This document shows positions 18,201 to 27,528 of a DNA stretch of 64,000 bases, piece by piece. The number at the start of each line of letters is the position of its first letter. The stretch's first letter is position 1. The position numbers and the translations under genes are program-made. The stretch spans positions 310,001 through 374,000 of the forward strand of contig PNMZ01000001.1 in NCBI GenBank assembly GCA_013823945.1, read 5' to 3'. Under the pieces are notes generated by a model. That model made no database searches, was not told where the DNA came from, and saw only the letters and a program-made list of their open reading frames with translations. The stretch is from a bacterium (lineage in GTDB: Bacteria; Armatimonadota; Fimbriimonadia; Fimbriimonadales; Fimbriimonadaceae).

Positions 18201-19884
18201 CAGTCCTGCCTGTACCAACATTTCTGTCCGTACCGACATATGCAACCAAGTCAAGCCCACCCGACGAATCCTGAATCGGGATATAAGCCACCGCTGGACT
18301 CGCACCGGGCAAACCATAGGTTCCCGCGCCGGCACCGCTCCAGAAATAATTACCGAGCGTATTTCCATCGTCATCAATATTCCGTGACTCATCACCCGCG
18401 CCTTCCGCCGCCATCTTCGGATTCACCATCCACAGACGACCTTCATTCAGCGTCCCTGCATCAGCAATGTAGAGCACACCTTCATGGTAAGTCGGCGCAA
18501 AGACCTTCGGCTGAACTCCCGGTCCACCCGCCGGAGGAGTAATGCTCGCAAATGGCGTTACCCCCGTGCCCACGGTCTGGTTCAAATTAAATCCATGCAG
18601 GCGACCGTCAAGCGATTGCACCCAAACCTGTTCCGCAATCGGTGATCCTGGAACCTCAACATATGTCGGCTCAGAGATCGTTCCCAAAGACGCACTCGAC
18701 CAAACACGGTCATAAGCTGTCCCGACCGGATCAACAAACCCGTCATCATCATTCCCATCACGATCTAAATCTGTGTCAGTGTTCGCATCGTATACGAAAA
18801 GCGTCCCGCCCACACTCGTAATCAGGCGACCATTCGCCAAAATCGGTGTCCCTTTGGATCCCGCAAAAGCCGGAGCCTGGAGCCGTCGAATCGCCGGCAT
18901 CGAAACCGTTACTGCCGTCGCACTCGATCCACGCGCCCCACTCTGGGCCGATGCAAACCGTGACCGTGCTTCCAAAGCATTCAAAACGAGCTTCGCTGAA
19001 GCAAAATAAGCCGCATCCCGACGACCTCTGTTGGAGATAACACCAGTATTGGGAGCGCCCACACGGTTCCCGTTCAAAATCGCACTTGTTCCTCGTGTTG
19101 TGAGCAGAACAAAACCATCTCCAATCTGAGCAAAACCAACAACCGTATTACCGTTGGAACCAATCACCGTTTCAAGCTTAAAGGAATCAAGCTCAACGCC
19201 TCGAGCAATCGTTGCCGCTGGTGTCGCACCAAAATTCACCGGGCTCGCCGTTACCGTACTCGCGCCATCGGTCAAAGCGTACGCATCCGCAAGCGAAATT
19301 CGATTCGGCCCGAGTGTGAGCGGATGAAACTGATTCAGATTCAAAAACCCATTTCCAAGCGTCCGTGTCACCGGAACCGGGAAGTTATTCATCACATCAA
19401 CATCGGCACCACCACCAACGAAATCAACCCAAAGCAAACCACCCTTGTCAACGAACCGGCGCAACTTCTCCCGACCTTCCGAAGAAATCGAAATCACACC
19501 ATTCACGCTCAAAAGCAACACATCGTATCGGGCCAAGCTGTCACTCGTCTCACTTCGGAGGTCAACCATCCAGTACGGAGCATACGTTTTGTTGATCGGA
19601 TCACCCGGAGTACCCGGATAAATCGTCGCCGCATCTTGTGAAAAAACACCATTCCCGCTTCCAGAATCAAACCGCCAATCTGCCGGTTTTACTGCTCGAT
19701 CACCGTCCAATACACTCCAAACGTGCGGCGCATTAGAAGGAATAATCGTCCCCGCCGGATCCCTCAGCACAACCACCCCGGCCTTGATCGACACCGTATC
19801 GGTTGAGTAAGTAACGGGCTGTGCCTGCGCAGCAATTGCGCAGGCCACTAAAGCACCTAAGGGAATTATGCGAGTCAATTTCAC
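15226..19884 (-). CDS. Giant secreted propeller/NHL-type protein (PilY1-position, first)
   Basis: A 1552-residue exported protein; signal peptide ends near AAQAQ (about residue 22). The N-terminal part (about 110-160, YDVLLLSVNGVISIS and GGLLWVDFVGGG) resembles the amidotransferase-like Rossmann fold seen in large surface proteins of the DUF4159 kind. A propeller with an acidic Ca-loop-like stretch (DTDLDRDGNDDDG, about 370) follows, and NHL-type blades lie near 1180-1330 (WLIADAGNNRVVQVID). The GTG start overlaps the stop of the PilX-like gene (GTGA), so it is translationally coupled to the pseudopilins. It ends 18 bases before the next giant protein. A role in the pilus tip complex is inferred from position. 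Confidence 0.78.
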   Translation of the reverse strand: MKLTRIIPLGALVACAIAAQAQPVTYSTDTVSIKAGVVVLRDPAGTIIPSNAPHVWSVLDGDRAVKPADWRFDSGSGNGVFSQDAATIYPGTPGDPINKTYAPYWMVDLRSETSDSLARYDVLLLSVNGVISISSEGREKLRRFVDKGGLLWVDFVGGGADVDVMNNFPVPVTRTLGNGFLNLNQFHPLTLGPNRISLADAYALTDGASTVTASPVNFGATPAATIARGVELDSFKLETVIGSNGNTVVGFAQIGDGFVLLTTRGTSAILNGNRVGAPNTGVISNRGRRDAAYFASAKLVLNALEARSRFASAQSGARGSSATAVTVSMPAIRRLQAPAFAGSKGTPILANGRLITSVGGTLFVYDANTDTDLDRDGNDDDGFVDPVGTAYDRVWSSASLGTISEPTYVEVPGSPIAEQVWVQSLDGRLHGFNLNQTVGTGVTPFASITPPAGGPGVQPKVFAPTYHEGVLYIADAGTLNEGRLWMVNPKMAAEGAGDESRNIDDDGNTLGNYFWSGAGAGTYGLPGASPAVAYIPIQDSSGGLDLVAYVGTDRNVGTGRTAGLSSMYLGARGEVPFQVNVVGTAINITTRAAARNMRIVTATGDRSPRGLKVQFLNSAGVPFDQSFVNTNFTGVVLQPSNGVIQLQLSAAGAASGIDWVNDISYRVDYMHDWTNGVNPMSALVRGQIQVVDSSVPQLDLRAAPAVAASGNVGLIVGSATGGSFYNIKEEGQGIFYVKSRFEFHSRINNLGALGSSAGYPAAFADEDDLVRLIPFLNREMINFNPIGLATAGDAFYVAANSTKSFGGFGVPTGVVLSVEASPDDPEFIAEVGSGQNQGLLLKQPDMARSGYVPNPGLFSTLGPNAFAIEPIPNSTRSRVRLRTLAASTNGGMNSCLSNNLPVIVSRDGQTDTIYEPEAPLASGGFFPGAAAGRWSHVNFYTVANGYRIDQGPVVAGERMVIAGASALPSLILNGFSAIPTFDGLLIGADRRISPDDTHLVSTSARPWVSQLYNVRVNGPVTVNDFSNVTPAKSIRWPQLKGVTSGEDFRIRLLQAALLGEPQIFGLAVGEGAIAVTSDVNTTVFERSDFLIADAGRIGRFDPVGNPLWALENTGEVNANQPSVAERPRRMSAPNRVYPDGNNGYVFADPGNNLVARIDASGRELRAVQRLRFHPDRAINGLPQNSSNQLRNPQDIQFWTTFVSAADVNTFFPSESGYRTITDERWDNWLIADAGNNRVVQVIDRYTLDAQGRVTGVVQYQGGLESEAGLTPAQSIVWWHSPEEFSGKRYAYNTISRATVDVGGTPRTAYAMGFNNVQPSAKTFGLDTNPGARTDNPSGFGGVVIYDGPQTKVINEFTVPALPANVLMSVSAGSYSFLSQPRAERTLNVSGLTSVSVRYIDLGAGPVLTAMLSTDRGVFEVVENTTLNRWEVRWMLPIEVYEFMRRPIGSAGPFVIGQLGQNPEGFRPMHARRLESGDVLVVNGYAGTKKNNEPFAGEVVVIDGSIGAVADPRQPSYSVTRANLGFNALSILFELPPVQGIRGISRPVFAERQ

Positions 19885-22800
19885 GGGTTTATGTCTCCAA
19901 AGTAAGCCAATGTCGGGCTAACCGGAAGTCGGGGAGCCGGAGGCAAAATCCGCCCCACGGAATCCAATCGAATAGCCTCCAGCGGAGCTGTTGGCGTGTC
20001 ATTCTGCGGAACCGCCGCTGTCGCCAGCACCGGGTCGTAGTTCAAAATCATGTTCGGAACGGTCAACTGGCCCGCCAAGACACCACCCGGCACGTGCGCC
20101 GTCGGCAAGACTCGGCCCGTTCCGCCAATCCGGCGCGGCATCCAGCCCCATTTCTTCAACCATTCAGCTTGCATACTCATCGGCGCGGGCATGTTCTCCG
20201 CAATCGATCCAATGATCGAAATCCGAACTGCCAAAGGTTCACCATAGAACGGCATCTCCGGCGAAGCACCATACCGCTCATATCGACGTTGTTGAGCCGT
20301 ATCAAGGTTCACTCCTCCACCGTAATCCAGAGCCGCTGTTGCCAAGTCATCCGTATTATCCGCCGGCGTGTAATTCTGTTCAAAACTCGTCCGCAAGTCA
20401 TCCGGATTCGTGTTGAACCACTGACCAGGAATCACAAAGAACGAACCATTTTGCGCGTACATCACTGCTTCAATCCGCACATCCGCCGGAGTGATCGCCG
20501 TTCGCGCCATCAAGACATTCTTCGAAGGCTGAGCCCCCACTGGATTCAAGAAGAACCGGAAGTCGGTAGGATGTTGCGTCGCCAAATCAAATCCGCCAAA
20601 TGGATTCGCACCCGTTGCTTCAAGCTTCCGTGCGAGCGGATTGTAAGCCGCAAAAGCCCCCGCCGTTGGATTGAAAATCGGCATCGCCCAACTCTCAAAC
20701 TTCGGATAAGCATTCACCGTCGGATCAGTCAATCCATATTCGGGAATGTTCGTCGGAACCGGAGCCGGGTAAGCCGCCGCCGCACCATTCGTCAAGACCG
20801 AGGTTAAGAAGAAGTTCATATCCGTCGGGAACAAATAGCTCCCCGTCGCCGGAGTTGGATCTCGGAATACTTGTGAACTAATTTCCAGGCCCAAGAACGC
20901 CGGGCCGTTATCATCGCCACTGACCGAAGCAATCATCCAGCTCGGCAGAACCCCCGTCCCATCCGCCGCCGCATAGCTCGTCGCAAACGGTTGCCAAGTG
21001 CTCGGATTGTTTCCAACCGGATTAAGCACGAATTCGGTACTCATGACAATGTCCGTGCTGGGATCGAGCTCAATCGGGTTCGGCGTATTCGGCACCGGAT
21101 TCGTGGACTTCGGTCGCGGACTCTCGCCCACTTTCGGACCAAAGAACATCGTCGTATTCACTGTAACGTAATCTTTCGCCAGGAGTGCAAGCATCGACCG
21201 ACTCGGTCGTGTGAGCATTGCCCCGGCCCATGGTTCAAAGACGCCCTTGGTGATACTGCCTTCAACATAAATCGAACCCATGGAAACGAGCGTCAACTGT
21301 TGATCCGTCGGAATCACCCCGCGAACACGGACATCCCCTTCGAACATCAGGACACCGTTGAAAATTTGACCATCCGTGACAAAATTCCCGGTAAGCGGAT
21401 CAAATGTTGGATTCGCAATGTTATTGACGATGTAGTTCACACCGCCTACGTTCCGCACCCAATACCGAGCGTAGGTTGAGCCAGAACTTGCACCGTTCGG
21501 ATCAACCCAGAACGCCTTTTCGCTGCGGTTGTCCCGGCGAATTTCAAAGCCATCGGGCAAAAGCTGAACGTGAGGAGCGTTTGGAATGTAGTAAGGCCCT
21601 TGCCAACCCTGACTCGTTGCATTGTTCGGATTCAACCAGTCATTCGGCATCGATTTTTGCGGGTCAAAGCCCTTTCCAGCGTCAGAACCACGTCGGTTCC
21701 CTCGCTCATTGCTATCCACATAAACGCCTTCCCCGTGACCAAACTGTCCAATTAAGTCACCCGCCGCATTCAAACGACCTGTTCGCTGAGTTAATTCCAA
21801 ATAACGGTTCAACCCGTTCTGCGGATTCGTCGCGGTAATCGAAGGCGGATCCTTACGCTTCGTCGTCCGGATATACCCCTGAGCATCCTGAGCATCGCGA
21901 CCATCTTGCAGAACTCCTGAAACGGTCGTGTAGTTCGGATTATCGCTGCTCATCTGGTTACCCGTAAGCGTTACTGGCGAAGTCACAGGATCACCCGCTC
22001 CCGTATTCAGCTCATCCCAGTTTCCGGTCGTGTTGTTCAATTTGAACAAGCTCAAAATCAATTCCGCCGAACTATTCGCCGGCTTGATCCCGCCAACCGC
22101 CGTGACGTTCTCGCCCAGACTACGGTTAATCACCAGGCGATTCACACCATGGACTTCGAGCGGCGCATTGGAGTAGATACTCGCCCCACCCGGAAGCAAA
22201 TCCCAGCGACCCTGGTCAACCGGAATCGAACTCGCTCCCGAATTGTTTGAACCAAAATTGATCCCAGTAGCGACGTTAACTCCTTCATACCGCGCCCCAA
22301 CATTTGTTTGGTCGGTAAATAAGCCCGCTCCGCCCGCCGTTGGGAATCCAATTTCCGCCGGACGATTCAATTCATAAATGTTCGAAATAAATCGACCCGA
22401 CTCCAAAAACCCAACCGACGCAAAAGCAATCATTGTGCGACTATTCGTAATCGTATTGTTCGCCGCCTTCAACTGCCCAACGCCATCCCGAACCGCATTC
22501 CCGTCCGCAAATCCTGTAACGCGCAAACTTTCCGTCAACAGCTGACTAGGGTCAATTCGCCCTTGGTCATCAAGCGCCCCGGCCCGGCCCACTGATTCAA
22601 TAACAATGTGACCCTTGGCCCGGCCAAGTTCCCGCAAAGCACCCGTTGCCGCACTGAACTGATCATACGCCGATGGTGAGTACCGGACTCGAACCAAAGC
22701 TCGACCCCGATCAAATCCAACCCGCGAATAAGCTCCCAAATAATCTGGTCCGCCCAGGTCAGTAACGAAGAAACCAGGGCGATTCACGGGATCAATTTCA

Positions 22801-23129
22801 ACCGGAAAACCGCTTCCCGGTCGAAGGAAACTCGCATCTGGATCTTTCGTGACCCCACCAACCGCCGTGAGTGCCGTAGCATCCGGACGCCAGTCCGCCC
22901 CCGATGCCGAATTCAGCATCTGATTGTGCGCGTACTTAATCCCCGCTGTCGCCAAATCACTTGCCACTGTCCGCCGCGCCGATCGACCCGTCTCCGTAAT
23001 GTTTCGACTGATAATCCCGGCGAACGCAATTCCCAAAATTAGGAGAACACCCAGAACCAAGATCGCAATCACTAGCGTCTGACCCGATCGCCGGGACCGC
23101 TTCGTTGAACTCATTTTCATCTCGTACAT
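19881..23129 (-). CDS. PilX-like minor pilus protein, very large
   Basis: A 1082-residue protein. A basic N-terminus (TKRSRRSGQ) is followed by a hydrophobic helix starting TLVIAILVLGVLLILGIAF and then a helix with charged residues, the arrangement of PilX_N proteins, which often lack a strict G-F cleavage site. The long C-terminal part is beta-rich and Asn/Gly/Pro-rich, far longer than normal PilX (about 170-200 aa), and I recognise no catalytic domain in it. ATG at 23129 is chosen because AGGAG lies seven bases upstream; it lies 13 bases after the PilW-like stop. Third of four pilin-like genes after pilD, just before the giant propeller proteins. Confidence 0.7.
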   Translation of the reverse strand: MYEMKMSSTKRSRRSGQTLVIAILVLGVLLILGIAFAGIISRNITETGRSARRTVASDLATAGIKYAHNQMLNSASGADWRPDATALTAVGGVTKDPDASFLRPGSGFPVEIDPVNRPGFFVTDLGGPDYLGAYSRVGFDRGRALVRVRYSPSAYDQFSAATGALRELGRAKGHIVIESVGRAGALDDQGRIDPSQLLTESLRVTGFADGNAVRDGVGQLKAANNTITNSRTMIAFASVGFLESGRFISNIYELNRPAEIGFPTAGGAGLFTDQTNVGARYEGVNVATGINFGSNNSGASSIPVDQGRWDLLPGGASIYSNAPLEVHGVNRLVINRSLGENVTAVGGIKPANSSAELILSLFKLNNTTGNWDELNTGAGDPVTSPVTLTGNQMSSDNPNYTTVSGVLQDGRDAQDAQGYIRTTKRKDPPSITATNPQNGLNRYLELTQRTGRLNAAGDLIGQFGHGEGVYVDSNERGNRRGSDAGKGFDPQKSMPNDWLNPNNATSQGWQGPYYIPNAPHVQLLPDGFEIRRDNRSEKAFWVDPNGASSGSTYARYWVRNVGGVNYIVNNIANPTFDPLTGNFVTDGQIFNGVLMFEGDVRVRGVIPTDQQLTLVSMGSIYVEGSITKGVFEPWAGAMLTRPSRSMLALLAKDYVTVNTTMFFGPKVGESPRPKSTNPVPNTPNPIELDPSTDIVMSTEFVLNPVGNNPSTWQPFATSYAAADGTGVLPSWMIASVSGDDNGPAFLGLEISSQVFRDPTPATGSYLFPTDMNFFLTSVLTNGAAAAYPAPVPTNIPEYGLTDPTVNAYPKFESWAMPIFNPTAGAFAAYNPLARKLEATGANPFGGFDLATQHPTDFRFFLNPVGAQPSKNVLMARTAITPADVRIEAVMYAQNGSFFVIPGQWFNTNPDDLRTSFEQNYTPADNTDDLATAALDYGGGVNLDTAQQRRYERYGASPEMPFYGEPLAVRISIIGSIAENMPAPMSMQAEWLKKWGWMPRRIGGTGRVLPTAHVPGGVLAGQLTVPNMILNYDPVLATAAVPQNDTPTAPLEAIRLDSVGRILPPAPRLPVSPTLAYFGDINP

Positions 23130-23142
23130 CGCCATTCTCCTA

Positions 23143-25395
23143 TCACCGCAGCTTGTTTCGCACCGCCGCGGAACCACGCACCGTCACCATCTGAGGATTC
23201 GGAATCGATGTCTGCGGATAGTTGCGGATCGTCAACACGACCTCCATCAACTCCGAAGACCCATAGTCAACCGACACAACATCGTTCGGCTCAGTAAATT
23301 GGAAGCGATACGAGACATAAATGTTCCCGTTCGGCTTCGGTGTCGCCAAAGGAAGAATCGCATCGTCTCCTGGAATCGGCTCACCGTAGCGAGAATTCAA
23401 CTCCATGTATCCTGCGCGATACCGAGCCTGCATCACTCCGGACAAGAAATCTGTTCCATCGTAGAACGTTTTGTCGAAATTCACGCCCGCGAAACCAAAA
23501 TCTGCCGCCCAGTTAGGTTCTTTACGATCTGTATAGTTGATCTTGTACTGGTTCGGCCCAACTGGAACCGAATCAATGTTCGGAACTCGACTATATCGGA
23601 CAATCTGACCGTAGTTCGGCCCCGGATTTTGATCCGGCCCATAAACCACTTCACTGCCCGGCACAATGTTGATCCGAGGGAATAGCCCCGGCGTCAATGG
23701 GCTTGGTTCCGCACTCGGACCTGCCATCGGCAATGTTCGCAAGTCAATAAACCGCTTCACGCCATTCGCCAGGTCATCCCGCGCCGGTGCCAATGCCGGA
23801 TTCGGCCAGAGCGAATCCCATTGATGCCACAACCGAGCGTACTGTTCGTTGACGCCTGCAAATGTGTGCCACGCTGGGCCCGCCGTATAAGCCGGATTCG
23901 CTGGTGTAACCGTTACACCAACTTCCACTCCTGGATCAGTCGTCTGATTACTCGGAACCCGGGCGTCAAACGGAACACCCGCATCAACTCCGTAGTCCCG
24001 AATGTCAAAGCCCGCATCAATCGTCCCCACCGTTGGGTTTGGAACAAGCGCAATAAATTCTTGCCGAGCCGCCGGGCTCGCCGCCAGAACCGCGAGGTTT
24101 AATGACCGGGTGAACGGATAATCCGCTCCCTGCCCCTTCAAACTGCGATAGCGATCAACATTGAAATATTCACCCGCGCCACCAAAAATCGCATTTTCAC
24201 CTGCCGCATTGGGTTGCATGATCAGCGTGTTCGCCGCCGGAAGAGCTGGACCTCGAACGGCACCCGCGCTTTGATTCAGCGGCCCGAATACCGCCGGGTA
24301 GGTGCTCGGCCAAATCCGCATCTGTGCATCTGACCATGCACCGAGCTGAGTCTTGTACGTCGCCGGACCCATCTTTTCCGAATTGTCCGTCTCTTCATTC
24401 GGCCGAACCGCAAGCTGAGCTTCCGCCGCTTCCGTATTCATCCGCGTCGGTTGGAACCGGATCAACGGCACCACAATTGGGTTCACTCCATCAAATTGAA
24501 CCGTATTGTTCGCCTTGTTAAAGACCGGCATAATCATGTCGTACCGGCTGACTTCGGTGACGATCGTCGCCTTGTTCATCCAGTTCCGCACCATTTCATC
24601 CCGATCGGCCGGATCATACGCTTGGCCTGTTACATAGGGCAATGCTGGCCCGCCTCCAAGGAGGTTTCGCGCCAATGGATCGGTAAAGACCGGATCATCG
24701 TAAAGCGGCCCGCTCGTGTTCGGATCAGCATCTCGGTCAAGATCAATAAAGAAATTGGAGTTGACAACCCGAGTCGGGACACCCGCAATTGTTTGGTAAA
24801 CATAGGGCTCAACTTCCGCCCGCATCAATACATAAAGATTGTCCTGTTGTGAATTCGCCGGAAGCCAGCGACCCCCACCCGGTCGGTTGTATTGCACCCA
24901 TGGGTTATTGTAAGGCGCAAACGGATCGCGCCGCGCGATGAAGTACCGCACGATCGTTGTCCCCGGAACACCCGGAATCTGCATCTGACCTTTACTGGTC
25001 TCCAAAGTCGGGTCAACTTTGCCTGTGTCTGGGTCGATAAATCCCGTCCCGACTCGGCTCGCCGGATCACCTTGCGCCGGAGCCTGGATGTCCAGTTTCA
25101 CATAGCTCATCGGCAAAGCAACTTGTGCCCCTGTCGAATCTGGCAGGGTCACATATAGCACACCCTTTTGGCCCGCATTATCTCGGACGCCTGCGCTGTT
25201 AGAAACCTCACGCTCAATCTGAGAAACCACTCGCCGCGCCACGTCTTGCGCATTCGCAAAACCCTGAGCCGCTCGTGTGATGTTGAAGCTCTGAACGACC
25301 GGGATGATGATCAGCCCTAGCAAAATACTGGTGATCGCAATCACCACGATCAATTCAATCAGCGTAAACGCTCGTTTCATCACTCGCTTGGCCAT
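23143..25395 (-). CDS. PilW-like minor pseudopilin, enlarged
   Basis: A 750-residue protein with a class-type prepilin leader: MAKRVMKRA, then FTLIELIVVIAITSILLGLI. The residue before the cleavage site is Ala rather than Gly, and the Glu at +5 is present. A long amphipathic helix (RRVVSQIEREVSNSAG) precedes a large extracellular part with acidic turns such as FIDLDRDADPNTSG. GGAGGAA lies before the ATG, which overlaps the stop codon of the upstream gene (TAATG). PilW homologues are typically 200-380 aa, so this one carries a big extra domain. It should be a tip or initiation-complex subunit (inference). Confidence 0.78.
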   Translation of the reverse strand: MAKRVMKRAFTLIELIVVIAITSILLGLIIIPVVQSFNITRAAQGFANAQDVARRVVSQIEREVSNSAGVRDNAGQKGVLYVTLPDSTGAQVALPMSYVKLDIQAPAQGDPASRVGTGFIDPDTGKVDPTLETSKGQMQIPGVPGTTIVRYFIARRDPFAPYNNPWVQYNRPGGGRWLPANSQQDNLYVLMRAEVEPYVYQTIAGVPTRVVNSNFFIDLDRDADPNTSGPLYDDPVFTDPLARNLLGGGPALPYVTGQAYDPADRDEMVRNWMNKATIVTEVSRYDMIMPVFNKANNTVQFDGVNPIVVPLIRFQPTRMNTEAAEAQLAVRPNEETDNSEKMGPATYKTQLGAWSDAQMRIWPSTYPAVFGPLNQSAGAVRGPALPAANTLIMQPNAAGENAIFGGAGEYFNVDRYRSLKGQGADYPFTRSLNLAVLAASPAARQEFIALVPNPTVGTIDAGFDIRDYGVDAGVPFDARVPSNQTTDPGVEVGVTVTPANPAYTAGPAWHTFAGVNEQYARLWHQWDSLWPNPALAPARDDLANGVKRFIDLRTLPMAGPSAEPSPLTPGLFPRINIVPGSEVVYGPDQNPGPNYGQIVRYSRVPNIDSVPVGPNQYKINYTDRKEPNWAADFGFAGVNFDKTFYDGTDFLSGVMQARYRAGYMELNSRYGEPIPGDDAILPLATPKPNGNIYVSYRFQFTEPNDVVSVDYGSSELMEVVLTIRNYPQTSIPNPQMVTVRGSAAVRNKLR

Positions 25396-27461
25396 TAGTA
25401 ATTTCCTCCTGCATCAAAGGTCTCGGTCGTCGTCGTGTTGTATCGCTCAATCCACCGACGCAAGTTGTCAAAATTCGTTGTCGTCGATCCACCCAAGGTA
25501 AACGTATCCGGGTTGTAGAACGAGCGCACCTTAATCGAAGCCCCGTTCACTCGCCGAACCGCATAACCGTTTCGACTCGAATCGAACGTGTTGCCGCCTG
25601 GAATCTCTGCGTAAGCAACTGAAACCCCCGCGAACTGCTCAACTCCGCTGATCTTCAAGTCACGATCTCTCACCACCGGAGCCGACGGGCCCGCTAGCCA
25701 AAGTTCTCCAATCGTTACCTTCTGACCACGGTCAATCAGAGGGAAGTAAAGCCGGTTCGGTTGACCCCAACCTGCACTCGCCCCTTCGTAGCATTGACCT
25801 GCAACCAACTGATTTGGCGCATTAGGATAAACCACATTGTACGAAGCCGAAGCTTTCAAAACCTGAGTCGCCAGTTCGCTACTCGGGATGTACATTCCTC
25901 GAACAGAACGTCCCGCCAGTTCAACCGGACCCGAATTCGTAAACCCTTGGAACGTTCCATTGGGCAACGCAATTCGACCCGTGATCGCAAATCCATCCGT
26001 CGTATCGGTATCGCGGAACTGCACATTGCCGTTCGACTTGTCAACAAAGTACGGACTTCCCGCACCCTGGTCATTCCCCAGAATGAAGCCTCCAGTCTGC
26101 AAATCCATCAAAACAAAGTCTTGCTGAGCCAGCGGCCCCGCCAGAGTCGGAACTTGCATGAATGCATCCGTCGCAAGTCCAATCCCACCAAAGTTCGTAC
26201 CGTCCGCCGACTGACCACTGCCCGGCTTGATCGAATTCACCAAAAGCTTCACATTTGGGCTGAATGTGCCCGCAACCGGACGAGGAATCGAAAAATCATC
26301 CTGCATGATCCGCCAATCGTAAACCGAATAATCAACACGCGCCACCAGCGGAGTTGAGTTACCATCAATGTCGCTCACACGGTAGTTCGCACCTGCCGGA
26401 TTCAGCATCAACGTTCCATAGGCATGATTCCAAGGGATAAATTGGTATGGATCATCCTGGTTGAATGTTCCTGTCGAAGGAACTTCACTGAAAATTCGCT
26501 GAACCCGCAAACTGCCAATTTCAACGCCGCGATAGCCCGCCACTGTGAATCCACCCGCTGCAACCAGCTCGGGAATTGAAATGATTGAGTAGTTACCTTG
26601 CGTCGCAAAATAGGGGTTACCGGGAGCAGCTGTGAAAATCGCTTCAACAACCCGTTGATTGACTCCATCGTTGAAGATGAAACTCATCGAAACGCGATAA
26701 GCATGAGGAATCAATGTCGCTGCAACCGTATCCTGCAAAGCACCCACGACAATCTGATCTTGATTTAAGAACGCCGGAGGAACTTCTGCCGGATTCGTAG
26801 CATCTTCACCTGCATTGAAGTAGAAGACATCCGTGTCGTAAAGCGCGGCTGCCGTGTCCGGAATTTGATCATCCAAGTTCGCCGTCGCCCGTCGCAAATC
26901 GTTCCCGTAAACCTGCAACACCTGACCCGCCGAACGGTTCGCCCCTGCATCGTGCAGATAGAAAATCGGCGCGAACATCAACTGCATTCGGCTTCCCCGA
27001 ATTCCATTCACAAACGTTGGTTGTGAAATCGGACGACCTTCGCCAATAATCCGCGTGATCTTGTTCGGACCCGTGAGCTTAGACCAGTGACCAACCGGAT
27101 TCCCCGCAACGATCACCTGTCCGCTCGCATCAACTTCGCCAATATTCGTCGCTGGATCAACCGGCGGAGTCAATGAATTCGGATCGGTTTGAGAAAGGAT
27201 GAAAACCGTACCCGCCGCATTGAAAGTTCCGGCAACAATTCGCTCTGGCAATTGCGCCGACTGACCCAACACCTGCTGAACCTTTGCTCGCGCCAAAGAA
27301 ATCGCTTGCGTTTGCGCCCGATTCGTTCGCAAAACCTGCAATCCCGGAGGGAACACTTGCACAACTGCAAGAATCCCAACCAAGAACACCACGATCACAG
27401 TCAAAACCTCGATCAAAGAGGCTCCCTTCACTGTGCGTCGATTCATTTTCACTCGTACCAT
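25395..27461 (-). CDS. PilV-like minor pseudopilin, enlarged
   Basis: A 688-residue protein with a basic leader and prepilin-type helix KGASLIEVLTVIVVFLVGIL, with Gly at -1 and Glu at +5, followed by AVVQVFPPGLQ, which is typical of PilV/GspI-like proteins. The extracellular part is long and beta-rich with no catalytic motif that I recognise. The start is uncertain: ATG at 27461 is used here, while ATG at 27446 (MNRRTVKGA) is also possible, and a TTG lies further upstream. The stop overlaps the start of the PilW-like gene. Confidence 0.76.
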   Translation of the reverse strand: MVRVKMNRRTVKGASLIEVLTVIVVFLVGILAVVQVFPPGLQVLRTNRAQTQAISLARAKVQQVLGQSAQLPERIVAGTFNAAGTVFILSQTDPNSLTPPVDPATNIGEVDASGQVIVAGNPVGHWSKLTGPNKITRIIGEGRPISQPTFVNGIRGSRMQLMFAPIFYLHDAGANRSAGQVLQVYGNDLRRATANLDDQIPDTAAALYDTDVFYFNAGEDATNPAEVPPAFLNQDQIVVGALQDTVAATLIPHAYRVSMSFIFNDGVNQRVVEAIFTAAPGNPYFATQGNYSIISIPELVAAGGFTVAGYRGVEIGSLRVQRIFSEVPSTGTFNQDDPYQFIPWNHAYGTLMLNPAGANYRVSDIDGNSTPLVARVDYSVYDWRIMQDDFSIPRPVAGTFSPNVKLLVNSIKPGSGQSADGTNFGGIGLATDAFMQVPTLAGPLAQQDFVLMDLQTGGFILGNDQGAGSPYFVDKSNGNVQFRDTDTTDGFAITGRIALPNGTFQGFTNSGPVELAGRSVRGMYIPSSELATQVLKASASYNVVYPNAPNQLVAGQCYEGASAGWGQPNRLYFPLIDRGQKVTIGELWLAGPSAPVVRDRDLKISGVEQFAGVSVAYAEIPGGNTFDSSRNGYAVRRVNGASIKVRSFYNPDTFTLGGSTTTNFDNLRRWIERYNTTTTETFDAGGNY

Positions 27462-27528
27462 GTCCTTTCTCAAATCAATCTCAATTCGTTTCGTCCGTCA
27501 ACCCGGCTCGCTGCCACTCCGAGGCGAT

